Source of the DNA: Thiohalorhabdus sp. Cl-TMA
Lineage (GTDB): Bacteria; Pseudomonadota; Gammaproteobacteria; Thiohalorhabdales; Thiohalorhabdaceae
NCBI RefSeq assembly: GCF_041821045.1
Contig: NZ_JBGUAW010000003.1
Location: forward strand, 1 to 64,000
Length of the DNA: 64,000 bases
Direction: 5' to 3'
This document shows, one piece after another, positions 25,168 to 35,475 of the stretch. The translations under genes and the position numbers were made by a program. Position 1 is the first letter of the stretch; each line of letters starts with the position of its first letter. The notes beneath the pieces were generated by a model. That model had not been told where the DNA came from, did not search any database, and was given only the letters and a program-made list of their open reading frames with translations.

Positions 25168-25929
25168 TCAGGCTGGAGTGAAGGCGGAACGCAAACCGAG
25201 CAGTTCTTCCACCTGCGGCAACCTCCGGCGGCTTACGGGGATGTTGAAGTCCGGCAGATCGTTCAGGCGCAGATAGCAGAGTCCCTTGTCCCGCCACAGG
25301 GACCGGATCTTGGAGATGTTCACCAGGAAGCTTCGATGAACCCGGAGGAAAGATCGGCTGCTCAAGTCGGCTTGCAAGGAGGCTAGGGGCCGGCTGGCGA
25401 GGAGGTGCTCGGTGGCGCTGTGGATGTGCGTGTAATGGCGGTCCGCCGCGAGCATGAGGATTTCGTCCGGATGAAGGAGCCGGGTTTCCCCCTGCAGGGG
25501 CACGGGAATGCGCCTGGGAGGATGGTCGGTCCGGCTCGGGGACATCCCGCCGGCATGGACCAGGCCAATCCAGGAGGTGCCCTCGGCACCGGACGGATTG
25601 CAGGCCGCGATCAAGTCCAATTGAACGGGGCGCGCCCCTTCGGGACCTTGAAGCCCCAGCTCGCCATGCCAGTGTCCTTCCCCGTAGGCAGCTGGCAGCG
25701 CTTCTTCTTCGAAGCGCTGGCGGGCCCAGGGCGTTAATAATTCACGGAGGGTGTGCGCCTCCAGGGCTTCCGGGACAAAAGTGCTCAGGGCCGGGTTTAC
25801 GGATTGGATCCGGTCCGGGGGGGCCAGGAGCAGGATTCCTACGGGGATGCGCTCCAGGGCCCGGTGGCAGGACTCGGGGTGCGAGCCCGGGGTCTCGCCC
25901 GCTAGGGAGCGGGTGGGGCGATCTCCCAT
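25168..25929 (-). CDS. PAS-LytTR transcriptional regulator
   Basis: A 253-residue protein with a PAS-like N-terminal part (about 25-130, 'IPVGILLLAPPDRIQSVNPALSTFV') and a C-terminal LytTR DNA-binding domain from about residue 150: 'LLHPDEILMLAADRHYTHIHS', 'SLQADLSSRSFLRVHRSFLVNISKIRSL', 'IPVSRRRLPQVEELL'. No receiver domain is present, so it is not a normal two-component response regulator; input would come directly through the PAS domain. It sits between the GGDEF gene and the RND pump, both on the same strand but separated by about 105 bp or more. Confidence 0.85.
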   Translation of the reverse strand: MGDRPTRSLAGETPGSHPESCHRALERIPVGILLLAPPDRIQSVNPALSTFVPEALEAHTLRELLTPWARQRFEEEALPAAYGEGHWHGELGLQGPEGARPVQLDLIAACNPSGAEGTSWIGLVHAGGMSPSRTDHPPRRIPVPLQGETRLLHPDEILMLAADRHYTHIHSATEHLLASRPLASLQADLSSRSFLRVHRSFLVNISKIRSLWRDKGLCYLRLNDLPDFNIPVSRRRLPQVEELLGLRSAFTPA

Positions 25930-26034
25930 TTGCGGCTCCTTTCCGGGCCTTGGTAGCCCTGCACCAACTATAGGCCTGCCAATGCGCTATGCCAAGGAGC
26001 CGATAGGGCGGGCTCGGGGAGGGCGGAGGCCCGC

Positions 26035-29000
26035 TCAGGAGGCGTAGCCTTTTCGTCGACGGTGCACCAGACTGTAAATCGCCGGGATGAGCACCAGGGT
26101 GATGGCGGTGGAGACGAACAGCCCGCCGATCACCGCCCGGGCCATGGGCGCCTGGGTCTCGCCGCCTTCGCCGAAACCCAGGGCCAGGGGCACCAGGGCC
26201 AGGATGGTGGTGGCGGTGGTCATGAGGATGGGCCGCAGGCGCCGCCGCCCGGCCTCCAGGAGGGCGGCGCGAACCTCCCCGCCCTCTTCGCGCAGCCGAT
26301 TGGCCTGGTCCACCAGCAGGATGGCGTTGTTGACCACGATGCCCACCAGGATCACGCAGCCGAGCAGGGATTGGCTGTTGAGCGTGGTGCCGGTGAGCAG
26401 CAGCGCCGCCACCACGCCGATGCCGGCCAGGGGCACCGCGCCCATGACGATGAGCGGGTCCCGCAGGGACTCGTAGAGGCTCGCCATGACCATGTAGACC
26501 AGCAGCAGGGCCAGGCCGAGGCCGAGGTAGAGGCTGGAGAAGGCCTCTTGCTGGTTCTCCCAGTCGCCGCCGATGACCACCTGGTAATTGTCCGGCACCG
26601 GGAGATCCGCCAGGGCGGCGCGGACCTCGCGCACTACCGCGCCCATGCTGCGGTCGGTGAGGTTGGCGTAGACGGTGATCAGCCGGCTCTGGCCCTTCCG
26701 GTCAATGACCACGGGGCCGCTGCCCACGGCGAGATCGGCGACGCTTCCCAGGCGGACCAGGCCGCCGTCGCCGTTCACGCGCAGATCAAGCAGATCCTGT
26801 CGCGACAGGGTCCGGTTGTCCTGGAACTGCACGCGGATGTCCACCTCGTCGCCCTCGTCGAGATAGCGGGAGGCCACCCGCCCGGCCACGGCGGTCTCCA
26901 CCGTCTCGGTGATGTCGGCGATGGTGATGCCGCGGTCCGCGGCCCGCTCGCGGTCCACCCGGACCAGCTGCTGGGGAAGGCCGCTGTCCCGGGACAGGTA
27001 GACGCCGGTGAGGCCGTCGATATCGCGGAGGCGGCGCCGTACTTCACGGGCCAGGGCCTCCAGGGTGCCGAAGTCGTGGCCCCGCACCTCCACGGCCAGC
27101 GGCTGTTCGCTGCTGGAGAGCATGCGCATGAAGAAGGGCCGGCGGGTTTGCACCCGCACCTGGGCGCCGGGGATGGGGCCGATGGCGGCGCGCAGGTCGG
27201 CGGCCACCTCGGCGCTGGAGCGGTCGCGCTCGCCGCGCGGCGGCAGGCTGATGCGCACGTCGCCCACCGCCGATTCCGAGGGCCGGTAGCCGCTGGTGCC
27301 GACGCTGGTGACGGTGACCTCCGCCTCCGGGACCCGCTCCGCCACCACCCGCCGCGCCGCCAGGGTGGCGCGCTTGACGGTCTCCAGCCGGGTACCCGGC
27401 GGCATTTCCACGTCCACCCGCACCTCGCCTTCGTCGGTGGCGGGCATGAACTCGCTGCCGAGCTGCGGGATCACGGCCGCGGTGGCGGCAACGGCGGCCA
27501 GAGCCAGGCCCGCCACCGTCCAGGGCCGGTTCAGGGCGCCGCGCAGGAGGCCCTGATAATGCCGCTCCAGTCCGGCCAGGAACCGGCCGGCGGCCTGCGA
27601 GCCGTCGGTTTGGAGCAGGCGCCCGCCGAGCATGGGCACGAGAGTGAGCGCCGAGACCAGGGCGGCCAGGAGGGCGAAGGCCACCACCCACGCCAGCTGC
27701 CGGAACAGCTGACCGGCCAGCGCCTCGGCGAAGAACATGGGCAGGAAGATGGCCAGGGTGGTGAGCGTCCCCGCCACCACGGGCGCGGCCACCTCGCTCG
27801 CCCCGGCCACCGCCGCCTCGCGTGGGGCGAGCCCCTCGCTGTCGCGGCGGCGCACGATGTTCTCCAGGACCACGATGGCGCTGTCCACCATGAGCCCCAC
27901 GCCCAGGGCGAGGCCGCCGATGGTCATGAGGTTGAGGGTGAACCCGGCGAAGTAGACCAGGCCGAAGGTGGTGATCACCGCCACCGGAATGGCCGTGGCC
28001 ACCACCGCCGTGGCGCGGAGGCTGCGCAGGAAGAACAGCAGCACCGCCACCGCCAGCAGTGCGCCCAGGAGCATGGAGCGGGTAGCGTTGGTGATGGAGC
28101 GCTCGATGTACTCGGACTGGTCGAAGATGGCGCTGAAGCGCAGCTGGGGATGGTGCCGGCGCAGCCGGTCGATCTCGCGGTGCAGACGCTCCGCCACCTC
28201 CACGGTGTTGGCCCCGGACTGCTTGCGCACCGCCAGCCGCACGCCGGGCTCGCCGTTGATGCGGATGAGGCGGGTGGGCTCGCGCTGGGTGTCGCGCACC
28301 TCGGCCACTTGTTCCAGTGCGATGGGGGCGCCGCCCCGGTGGGCGATCACCGTGCGGCGCAGCGCGTCCAGGTTTCCGTAGCGGCCCGGAACGCGGACCG
28401 TAAAGTCGGTGTGGCCGCGCTCGATGCTGCCGCCGGGGCGATTGAGGTTGGCGGCCTCGATGGCCGCGACCACGTCCTCCAGGGGCAGGCCGAGGGCCTG
28501 GATGCGCTCCGGATGCAGGCGCACCTGGACCTCCCGCTCGGGCCCCCCCCAGGGGTCCACCTGGGCCACGCCGGGCACCTGCTGGATGGCCACCATCAGC
28601 CGGTTGTCGATGATGCGGCGCAGGGCGATGGGGTCGATGCCGCTGGCCACGCCCACCAGCATGATGGGGAAGTCGGCGGTGTCGAACTTGCGGATCTTGG
28701 GCCGGTCCGCGCCCTCCGGCGGGTCCTCGTACTCCTCCTCCAGGGCGTCGCGCACGTCGCTGGTGGCGGTGGTGAGGTCCGTGCCCCAGTCGAACTGGAG
28801 GCGGATATTGGCCACCCCTTCCGAGGCGCCGGAGGTGATCTCCTTCAGGCCGGGCACGGTGGCCACCGCCCGCTCGATGGGCCGCACCACCAGCTCCTCC
28901 ATGGCCTCCGGGCTGGCGTTGGGGTAGTTCACGGCCACCGTAAGGAAGGGGTACTCCACGTCCGGCATGAGGTCCACGGAAAGCCGGGTCAGGGACACCG

Positions 29001-29076
29001 CACCGAGCAGCACGGCGATCAGGGTCACCATGACGGTGAAAACGGGCCGGCGGACGCTGAAGGCGGGCAGGCTCAC
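26035..29076 (-). CDS. RND efflux transporter permease
   Basis: A 1013-residue inner-membrane proton-driven exporter of the AcrB/HAE type, with 12 helices and two large periplasmic loops. Its N-terminus '[20 protein letters not shown]', '[12 protein letters not shown]', '[18 protein letters not shown]' and '[19 protein letters not shown]' are typical. The proton-relay pair in TM4 is D-S here, where AcrB has D-D. Start is GTG, overlapping the adaptor gene stop (GTGA), so pump and adaptor are coupled. No outer-membrane channel gene is in the window. Substrates cannot be predicted. Confidence 0.93.
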   Translation of the reverse strand: MSLPAFSVRRPVFTVMVTLIAVLLGAVSLTRLSVDLMPDVEYPFLTVAVNYPNASPEAMEELVVRPIERAVATVPGLKEITSGASEGVANIRLQFDWGTDLTTATSDVRDALEEEYEDPPEGADRPKIRKFDTADFPIMLVGVASGIDPIALRRIIDNRLMVAIQQVPGVAQVDPWGGPEREVQVRLHPERIQALGLPLEDVVAAIEAANLNRPGGSIERGHTDFTVRVPGRYGNLDALRRTVIAHRGGAPIALEQVAEVRDTQREPTRLIRINGEPGVRLAVRKQSGANTVEVAERLHREIDRLRRHHPQLRFSAIFDQSEYIERSITNATRSMLLGALLAVAVLLFFLRSLRATAVVATAIPVAVITTFGLVYFAGFTLNLMTIGGLALGVGLMVDSAIVVLENIVRRRDSEGLAPREAAVAGASEVAAPVVAGTLTTLAIFLPMFFAEALAGQLFRQLAWVVAFALLAALVSALTLVPMLGGRLLQTDGSQAAGRFLAGLERHYQGLLRGALNRPWTVAGLALAAVAATAAVIPQLGSEFMPATDEGEVRVDVEMPPGTRLETVKRATLAARRVVAERVPEAEVTVTSVGTSGYRPSESAVGDVRISLPPRGERDRSSAEVAADLRAAIGPIPGAQVRVQTRRPFFMRMLSSSEQPLAVEVRGHDFGTLEALAREVRRRLRDIDGLTGVYLSRDSGLPQQLVRVDRERAADRGITIADITETVETAVAGRVASRYLDEGDEVDIRVQFQDNRTLSRQDLLDLRVNGDGGLVRLGSVADLAVGSGPVVIDRKGQSRLITVYANLTDRSMGAVVREVRAALADLPVPDNYQVVIGGDWENQQEAFSSLYLGLGLALLLVYMVMASLYESLRDPLIVMGAVPLAGIGVVAALLLTGTTLNSQSLLGCVILVGIVVNNAILLVDQANRLREEGGEVRAALLEAGRRRLRPILMTTATTILALVPLALGFGEGGETQAPMARAVIGGLFVSTAITLVLIPAIYSLVHRRRKGYAS

Positions 29077-30266
29077 GACTCGGGCAGCTCCGCGACGGTG
29101 ACGGGTGCGCCGTCCTCGAGCATCTGCTGACCGAGGGTGACCACCCGTCCGGAGAGGTCCTGGGGCGCGCGGATCTGGATGCGGTCGCCGTTGCGGATGC
29201 CCGGGGTGACAGGGACGAACTCCACGGTGGCCGGGGAGTGCGCGCGGATCCGGTAGACGCCCGGCTCCTCGCGGCGGCGCACCAGGGCCTCGGCCGGGAT
29301 CAGGGTGGCGTCCTCCGCCTCGCCCACGATGACCCGCACGTTGACGAACATGCCGGGCTTCAGCGCGCGGTCGGGATTGGGGGCGCGCACCTCCACCCGG
29401 GCGCGGCGGCTGTCCGGGGAGAAGCGCGGCGCGATGCGGGAGATGGCAGCGTCGAAGGTCCGGCCGGGAAGCGCGCGGCTGGTAAGGGTGGCGTTCTGGC
29501 CCTCAGTGAGCCGCGCGTAATCGCGCTCGGGGACCTGAATCACCGCGGTGAGCGGCGCGATGCGGAGAACTGAAAGGAGCGGCTCGCTGGCGCCCACGGA
29601 ATCCCCGGGATTGACCATGCGCTGCCCCACCACCCGGGTGGCGTCGCCGTCGGGCCAGTTGGCGCGGATGGTCATGTAGCCGAGCTGCACCCGGGCCCGG
29701 GCGAGGGCCGCCTCTCGCTGCTTCACCCGCGCCCGGGCCACCTCCACGGCCGCCTCCTGCGCCTGGGCCTCGGCCTCGGCGGTGTCCAGGGCCGAGGCCG
29801 AGGCCATGTCCCGTCCCGCCAGGCGGCGGGTGCGCTCCAGCTCCCGCTCGGCCAGCCGGGCATCGGCCCGGGCCTGGTTCAGCTCGGCGCGCGCCACGCC
29901 CAGCATGGCCTCCGCCTCCGCCACGGCCTGCCGGGACTCGGCGTCGGCCAGCTCCGCCACCACCTGCCCCTTGCGCACCCGGTCGCCGATGTCCACGTGG
30001 ATCCGCTCCACCTGCCCGCCGGTCTTGGGGGCCAGCGTGAAGGCCTGCCCGGGCTCCAGGGTGCCGGTGAAGGAGCGCACGTCCCTGATGGTGCCGGTGG
30101 TCACCGGTACGGCCTCCACGGCCACGCGCCGGGGGTTCTGGTCGGTGGCGGCGTCCGGGCTGGAGTAGCCGGAGCGGGGAATCTGGCCCACCCACCAGAC
30201 CGTGCCGCCGGCTAAGAGGATGACCAGGACGATCAGAAAGGGGGCAATGCGGGCTCGGGTGCTCAT
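29073..30266 (-). CDS. RND periplasmic adaptor (HlyD/AcrA family)
   Basis: A 397-residue membrane fusion protein. One N-terminal anchor helix (APFLIVLVILLAGGTVWWVG), a lipoyl-type half motif 'APKTGGQVERIHVDIGDRVRKGQVVAELA', a long Ala/Glu/Arg coiled-coil hairpin (about 115-190) and beta-barrel/membrane-proximal domains ('LIPAEALVRRREEPGVYRI'). It links the inner-membrane pump to an outer-membrane channel. The ATG at 30266 is the first one in a real coding context; a longer frame of about 110 codons upstream is spurious. It is the first gene of the pump operon. Confidence 0.92.
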   Translation of the reverse strand: MSTRARIAPFLIVLVILLAGGTVWWVGQIPRSGYSSPDAATDQNPRRVAVEAVPVTTGTIRDVRSFTGTLEPGQAFTLAPKTGGQVERIHVDIGDRVRKGQVVAELADAESRQAVAEAEAMLGVARAELNQARADARLAERELERTRRLAGRDMASASALDTAEAEAQAQEAAVEVARARVKQREAALARARVQLGYMTIRANWPDGDATRVVGQRMVNPGDSVGASEPLLSVLRIAPLTAVIQVPERDYARLTEGQNATLTSRALPGRTFDAAISRIAPRFSPDSRRARVEVRAPNPDRALKPGMFVNVRVIVGEAEDATLIPAEALVRRREEPGVYRIRAHSPATVEFVPVTPGIRNGDRIQIRAPQDLSGRVVTLGQQMLEDGAPVTVAELPES

Positions 30267-30458
30267 GGGCTCCAGGGGCGGTTGGAGGCGCTCCGGGGCG
30301 GATCCCCGGGTCCAGCATACTGTGACGTACACGGGCCGAAAAAGGAAAGGCCCGTTCCGGACCCATACCATCGCTTCCCGTCTAGGGGCTCCCCTTAGAG
30401 CCCAAATCTCCGGCTCTGTTCCCCGCGGGGACGGTTGCGAAAGGCGCAGGACAGATTC

Positions 30459-30480
30459 AGGCCCGGCTTTTGCCGGGCCT
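30459..30480. terminator. Hairpin 28 bp beyond the CBS gene stop
   Basis: A perfect 9-bp stem AGGCCCGGC / GCCGGGCCT with a TTTT loop. The T-run (TTTT) lies on the + strand side, whereas the CBS gene that ends nearby is on the minus strand. It may work in either direction, but only weakly for the minus strand. Confidence 0.5.
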
Positions 30481-30507
30481 TTTGCCGCCGTCCGGGGCGT
30501 AACCGGT

Positions 30508-30951
30508 TCAGTGTCCCGTGGGCCGGTGGGAGGGGCCCGGCTCGGAGACATCCTGCAGCACCTCCCCGGCAAGGCCCGAGGCCTCGGGGTTCCGCGCCAA
30601 GTCGGCATGGGCGACGATGCCTACCGGTTCCTCCGAACGGTTATAGATCAACAGTCGCCGTACCTGGTGCTCCTCCATCAATTTGGCGGCCGCTTGCAGA
30701 TCGTCGTCCTCGAAGCAGTGAACGACATCCCGGGTCATAGCGTGGTTCACATGCGTGGATTGCGGGTCAACGCCATTGGCCACGCACCGGGTGGTGATAT
30801 CGCGGTCGGTAACAGTGCCGATGAGCTTCTGCCCCTCGAATACCGGCAGCATGCCGATGTTCTGGTCCCGCATGAGCTGGGCGGCTTCCTGGATCGGTGT
30901 GGCGGGCGTTACCCACTGATACTCGGTGGTCATGATCTCCCGAATCTCCAT
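30508..30951 (-). CDS. Two-CBS-domain protein
   Basis: A 147-residue stand-alone CBS pair: the first covers about residues 5-60 ('WVTPATPIQEAAQLMRDQNIGMLPVFEGQKLIGTVTDRDI'), the second about 70-125 ('HCFEDDDLQAAAKLMEEHQVRRLLIYNRSEEPVGIVAHADLA'). Such modules usually bind adenosine nucleotides and act as energy or redox sensors. The ATG at 30951 has AGGAGG five bases upstream; the frame stays open another 26 codons but lacks a better site. It lies upstream of the lipoamide dehydrogenase-like gene stop on the same strand with 228 bp between, so separate transcription is likely. Confidence 0.88.
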   Translation of the reverse strand: MEIREIMTTEYQWVTPATPIQEAAQLMRDQNIGMLPVFEGQKLIGTVTDRDITTRCVANGVDPQSTHVNHAMTRDVVHCFEDDDLQAAAKLMEEHQVRRLLIYNRSEEPVGIVAHADLARNPEASGLAGEVLQDVSEPGPSHRPTGH

Positions 30952-31179
30952 TTCCACCTCCTGTTGCTGATCGGTGTCGTTCCCCGGCGCACGGATGCAC
31001 AGGGAGAACGCTTCATAGGATTCGACCACAGACCCTGGCGGCCTTCTGCCGCGCGGGCGCCCTTTGTGGGTCGGGGTGAATGCCTAGGAGGATTTTCCAA
31101 TCTGGGAGGGGGCGCGGCGTCCGCGGCCACTGGAAGGATGAAACCGGGCCGGCACGCCGGCCCGGCAAGGAGCTCGGGC

Positions 31180-32586
31180 CTACTCCCCGAAGATCTCCGG
31201 CCCCAGGCCCCAGTTGGCCGCCAGGGTCTCGGTGCTGTTGAGCACTTCCTCGGCCATGGCGGGGTGGTTGAATTTGCCCTGGGCGATCCGGTTCAGGGCC
31301 GTTTCGGGATCCGGCTGGCTGGTGAGGATGTGGATCAGCTCGCCCGCGGAGTCGCCGATGATCTCGCCGCCGAGCAGGATACCCTCGTCCATGTCCGCCA
31401 GTAGGCGGGTGAAGCCCTCGTCGGTGTCCTGGCCGAGTGCCTTGGGGTTGGTCTCGAAGCTGGTGAAGCCCACCGCCGGCTCGTACTCGGCGTCCTCGGC
31501 TTCGTCGTCGTCCAGGCCCACGCGCGCCATTTCCAGAGCGGAGTAGACCACTTCCGGCACCAGGTCGTCATCCGCCTCGGCGCTCTCCGCCTCGAGGATG
31601 TTCTTCACCGCCACCACGGCGTCGGCCATGGCGTGGTTGGCGGTCTGGTTGCGGTTGGCGCAATCGCCGATGGCGTAGATGCCCGCCCGAGTGGTGCGGC
31701 GGTGGGCGTCCACCTGGATGTAGCCTTTACCGTCGGTCTCCACACCGGCCCCGCCCAGGCCGAGGTCGGTGGTGACCGGCTCCCGGCCGGTGCCGAGCAG
31801 CAGCCAGTCCGCCTCCAGGATGGCGCCGTCGTCCAGCTCGGCCAGCACCCGCGCACCCTCCACGCGGGTCCCGGCCAGCCTTCCGCCGGTACGCCACTCG
31901 ATGCCGTATTCCCGGAGCTTGTCCTCCAGGGCGCCGCGTGCCTGCGGCGTGAACTTGGTCTTGCGCAGCGGCGCGCCGGAGGCCACCCAGGTCACCGAGC
32001 AGCCCAGCTGGGCAAGGATGAAGGCCATTTCCGTGCCGATGATGCCCGATCCCGCGACGATCACCTCGCCGGCCGGCGGGGCCTCCTCGTCAAACAGCAT
32101 GTCGGTGGTTAGCACCTTGCCCGAGATCGGCTCCACGCCGGGGAGAGGGGCGGGCCGCGAGCCCGTGGCGAGGATCACGTTCGCGGCCTCCACGGTGCCG
32201 GCGTCCGGGCCGTCGATGACCACGTTGGTGTCGCCGTCGAGGCGGGCGCGGCCGCGGAATTTCCGGACCTTGAGGCGGTCCATGAAGCCCACGTAGCTCT
32301 CCTGGACCTGGGCCACCACCCGCTCCTGGTGCGTCCAGGCCTTGGCCAGATCGCCCCGGAGCGGTCCCCCGGCGATGCCGCGATCGGCGAACTTGGCGGA
32401 CCGGGCGATGGTCTTGGCGGTGTAGTGCCAGTCCTTCTTGGGGATGCAGCCGCGGTTCAGGCAGGTGCCGCCCCAGTCGGCCTCCTCCACGATACCCACC
32501 GAAAGGCCGCGCAGGGCGGCGTAGATGGCGGCCCGGTAGCCTCCGGGGCCGCTGCCGATGACCATGAGGTCCAGGGATTCGCGCAT
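31180..32586 (-). CDS. Dihydrolipoamide-dehydrogenase-like flavoprotein disulfide reductase
   Basis: A 468-residue class I pyridine nucleotide-disulfide reductase. It has an FAD-binding 'VIGSGPGGYRAAIYAA', the redox disulfide 'WGGTCLNRGCIPKK', an NAD(P) fold 'VIVAGSGIIGTEMAFILAQLG', the second FAD motif 'GIYAIGDCAN', and a dimer-domain catalytic His-Glu 'KFNHPAMAEEVLN' close to the Lpd HPT..E pattern. No pyruvate or 2-oxoglutarate dehydrogenase subunits are nearby, so it is a stand-alone member. It could serve a lipoate-protein partner elsewhere. The ATG at 32586 follows GGGGGACGG. Overall the C-terminal third is very acidic, as in halophiles. Confidence 0.88.
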   Translation of the reverse strand: MRESLDLMVIGSGPGGYRAAIYAALRGLSVGIVEEADWGGTCLNRGCIPKKDWHYTAKTIARSAKFADRGIAGGPLRGDLAKAWTHQERVVAQVQESYVGFMDRLKVRKFRGRARLDGDTNVVIDGPDAGTVEAANVILATGSRPAPLPGVEPISGKVLTTDMLFDEEAPPAGEVIVAGSGIIGTEMAFILAQLGCSVTWVASGAPLRKTKFTPQARGALEDKLREYGIEWRTGGRLAGTRVEGARVLAELDDGAILEADWLLLGTGREPVTTDLGLGGAGVETDGKGYIQVDAHRRTTRAGIYAIGDCANRNQTANHAMADAVVAVKNILEAESAEADDDLVPEVVYSALEMARVGLDDDEAEDAEYEPAVGFTSFETNPKALGQDTDEGFTRLLADMDEGILLGGEIIGDSAGELIHILTSQPDPETALNRIAQGKFNHPAMAEEVLNSTETLAANWGLGPEIFGE

Positions 32587-33229
32587 TACCGTCCCCCGTT
32601 CCGGCGGTTGGAAAGAGGCCACATTCTGAACCAGGGGCGGGGAGCCGCCAAGCGGGACGGCGGCGGCTCCCCCGGTGATCTAGCGCCGGATCAGGAAAAG
32701 CGGGTGCGGCGGTCCAGCGGACTCTGGAGCCCGGAAAGGGACCGTGTGGGAGGGGCCTCCGGCCCGGCTTGGCCAGGATCCCCCGCCTGTGAATGTGTGT
32801 TGTTGGTCGCATCGGCGGCCAAGCTCGTTACACAGGAGCCCCAGAACCCATTCGGCGGAGGGGACCACAGCGGCATGGCTTGTGATCAAGGGTCCGTGGA
32901 TGCGGGGGAAGGAAGGGCTCTTGTGGCCAAGAGCCCCCACTCATGAACCGCGAACAGGAGCTTTTGTCCATGCATGCGCCATCCCCGGCCTAGCGAGACG
33001 GATATTTCAATCATCAGGGAAAACCGCCAGGATAGCCCTAATCCTGACAACGCCTATTTGCGGAGGGCTTTGGCCAGGGAAGGCGGGCACGGCCTTGGCC
33101 CTCGCGAGTCGGGCTCGTAGGACGGATACCGAAGGCCCGAGCGCTCATGCGCTTATAGCAAGCCTTTTCAGGGGCAAGCCGGTGGTCGGTTGGCTGGATG
33201 GGAAGCTATGTGCTACTCCCACGATTTGG
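32587..33229. other. Intergenic region between lpd-like and usp genes (643 bp)
   Basis: No gene could be supported. It contains two perfect inverted repeats: GGGGAGCCGCC / GGCGGCTCCCC (32639-32649 and 32662-32672) and GGGCTCTTG / CAAGAGCCC (32915-32923 and 32928-32936). Neither has a T-tract. Possible open frames on both strands are Pro/Gly/Arg-rich and lack ribosome sites. Confidence 0.5.
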
Positions 33230-33715
33230 CTAGTCGTTCATCTCGGTGGGCGGGAGGTGGGCACGGGTGGAATCGTTCATGGACACCTCATGGACCACCA
33301 CCACCGGCTGACGGGCATGCCGAATGAGCCACTCCGTGGCCGAGCCATGGAGCATGTTGGAGAGCTGGCTCCGGCCCCGCGTTCCCATTACGATCATGTC
33401 GGCGCCCCATTCCTCCGTGAAGCGCATGATCTCCTCGGCGGCATTGCCCACCACGATCTGGCATTCCTCGCCTTCCTGGGCCCAGGACTCCAGCCGCGCC
33501 AGGGCTTCTTTCTCCGCGCTTTCCCGCAGGTCCTTCGAGGCCAGGGGAGAGGTGCCGGTATGGGTGGCGCCGGCGGCACCGGGGGCGGCCACGTCCGAGG
33601 GACGCATGACGTGAAGCAGACGGAGGGTGGCGGTGCAGAAGTGCTCGCGGGCTACAGCCAGGGCCTGGGCCGAGGCGGAGGAGAAATCGATGGCGATGAT
33701 AACGCGCTGGAGCAT
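33230..33715 (-). CDS. Universal stress protein (UspA family)
   Basis: A 161-residue Usp domain with the nucleotide-binding signature near the end: 'GADMIVMGTRGRSQLSNMLHGSATEWLIRHARQPVVVVHE' (G-x2-G-x9-G-S). Starts 'VIIAIDFSSASAQAL'. It should be a cytoplasmic ATP-binding stress protein. A 20-residue acidic tail after the domain is extra. It is divergent from the SulP transporter, with about 250 bp between, so both may share regulatory sequence. Confidence 0.9.
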   Translation of the reverse strand: MLQRVIIAIDFSSASAQALAVAREHFCTATLRLLHVMRPSDVAAPGAAGATHTGTSPLASKDLRESAEKEALARLESWAQEGEECQIVVGNAAEEIMRFTEEWGADMIVMGTRGRSQLSNMLHGSATEWLIRHARQPVVVVHEVSMNDSTRAHLPPTEMND

Positions 33716-33969
33716 GCGTGATCCCCGTGGTCGGGTAGTGGTCGGATTTCTGGGGCGAAAATGGCCCGCTGGGGCCCGTGGGCGAGTTCTGATCTTCAGC
33801 GAATAAGAACTAGGTGATAAACTGCGCCGCTCTTACGGCGTGCTCAGTCTGTACTCCCATCGCGCCGGTTGCAAGGGCGGGCGGTTCACAGCCGCGCTCT
33901 CGTTGCCACCTGCCTCCTTCTCCTGCTGTACGGGGCACGCCCCACTCCCGCAGCACCAGGAACGACAAC

Positions 33970-35475
33970 GTGAAGAAAACCTTGCAGGCCGCCTGGGAGC
34001 GCCAGCGCGGCATCTGGCTGTTTAATGTCCGCGGCGACCTCATCGCCGGGGCGGTGGTGGCCCTGGCCCTGATCCCGGAGGCCATCGCCTTCTCCATCGT
34101 GGCCGGGGTCGATCCGCAGGTAGGCCTCTACGCCTCCTTCACCATGGCCGTCGTGATCGCCTTCGCCGGCGGCCGACCGGGAATGATCTCGGCGGCCACC
34201 GGCGCCATGGCTCTGCTGGCCGTGGACCTGATCGCGGACCACGGTCTCCAGTACCTGCTGGTGGCCACCCTGCTCACCGGGGGCATCCAGATCCTGTTCG
34301 CCTGGGCCAAGCTGGCGCGCTACATGATGTTCATCCCGCGCACAGTGATGGTGGGCTTCGTCAATGCCCTGGGTATCCTCATCTTCCTGTCCCAGGTCCA
34401 CTACCTCACCGACGGCGGCACCGTCATGTGGGCCCTGGTGGCCGTGGGGCTGGCCATGCTCTATACCCTGCCCCACATCCCCGGCTACCCCCGCCTGCTG
34501 CCGGCACCGCTGGTGGTGATCGTGGTGCTGACCGCCGTGGTGTGGTGGCAGGGCTTCGATACCCTACAGGTAGGGGACATGGGCGAGCTCCCTTCCGGCC
34601 TGCCGGTGTTCCTGCTTCCGGATGTGCCCTGGACCTGGGAGACCCTGCAGATCGTATTCCCCTACTCCCTGGCCCTTGCCGTGGTGGGCCTGCTGGAGTC
34701 CCTGCTCACGGCCTCCATCGTGGATGACCTCACCGATACCCCCAGCGGCAAGGACCGGGAGGCCCAGGGCCAGGGCATCGCCAACATCGTCACCGGCCTG
34801 TTCGGCGGCATGGCGAGCTGCGCCATGATCGGCCAGTCCATGATCAACATTCAGTCGGGCGGTCTGGGCCGGCTCTCCACCCTGGCCTCCGGCCTCTTCC
34901 TGCTGTTTTTCATCCTCGTTCTGGGCGACGTGGTGGCCATCATCCCCATGGCCTCCCTGGTGGCGGTGATGATCATGGTCTCCGTCGCCACCTTCGACTG
35001 GGGCTCCCTGAAGACCCTCCACAAGCTGCCCCGCACCGATGCCACGGTGCTGGTGGTAACGGTGGCCACGGTGGTCTACACCCACGATCTGTCTATGGGC
35101 GTCCTGGCCGGGGTGCTGCTCTCCGCCATCTTCTTCGCCCGCAAGATGGCCAAGGCCATCCGGGTGAAAAGCGAGCTCTCGGCGGACGAAAGCACCCGGA
35201 CCTATACGGTCTCCGGCCAGCTGTTCTTCGTGGCGGTGGACAAGTTCATAGACAGCTTCGACTACCGCGAGCCCATCCACAATGTGGTCCTGGACCTGCG
35301 CAAGGTGTCCCTGTGGGATAGCTCCGCGGTGGATGCCATCGACAAGGTGGTGGGCAAGTTCCGGCGCCGCGGCATGGAAGTGGAGGTGCTGAGCCCCAGC
35401 GGCAGCAGCGGCGAGCTGCACGACCGCCTGGCGCTGCACGACAAGGAGGGGGTGGAGCTGGGCGCCGGGCACTAG
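33970..35475 (+). CDS. SulP family anion transporter with STAS domain
   Basis: A 501-residue SulP/SLC26 protein. About 10-14 transmembrane helices begin near '[34 protein letters not shown]', followed by '[14 protein letters not shown]' and '[32 protein letters not shown]', the family's substrate-site signatures. A C-terminal STAS domain (about 390-500) has the conserved '[19 protein letters not shown]'. Substrate is an anion such as sulfate or bicarbonate, not decidable here. The GTG at 33970 is preceded by AGGA and begins just before the cytoplasmic N-terminal segment; 52 upstream codons lack a membrane-protein look. A clean terminator follows. Confidence 0.92.
   Translation: MKKTLQAAWERQRGIWLFNVRGDLIAGAVVALALIPEAIAFSIVAGVDPQVGLYASFTMAVVIAFAGGRPGMISAATGAMALLAVDLIADHGLQYLLVATLLTGGIQILFAWAKLARYMMFIPRTVMVGFVNALGILIFLSQVHYLTDGGTVMWALVAVGLAMLYTLPHIPGYPRLLPAPLVVIVVLTAVVWWQGFDTLQVGDMGELPSGLPVFLLPDVPWTWETLQIVFPYSLALAVVGLLESLLTASIVDDLTDTPSGKDREAQGQGIANIVTGLFGGMASCAMIGQSMINIQSGGLGRLSTLASGLFLLFFILVLGDVVAIIPMASLVAVMIMVSVATFDWGSLKTLHKLPRTDATVLVVTVATVVYTHDLSMGVLAGVLLSAIFFARKMAKAIRVKSELSADESTRTYTVSGQLFFVAVDKFIDSFDYREPIHNVVLDLRKVSLWDSSAVDAIDKVVGKFRRRGMEVEVLSPSGSSGELHDRLALHDKEGVELGAGH

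Noticed and set aside
26062-29130. Open frame of about 1020 codons on the + strand antisense to the RND pump
   Set aside because: A product of high GC and codon bias; its translation is His/Gln/Gly-rich low-complexity with no domain, whereas the minus strand encodes a complete RND transporter.
32680-33000. Small frames between lpd-like and usp genes
   Set aside because: Short, Pro/His/Gly-rich, overlapping each other on both strands, no start context.
33814-33969. 52-residue N-terminal extension of the SulP protein
   Set aside because: Cys/Pro-rich and lacks membrane-protein character; the GTG at 33970 fits the family N-terminus.
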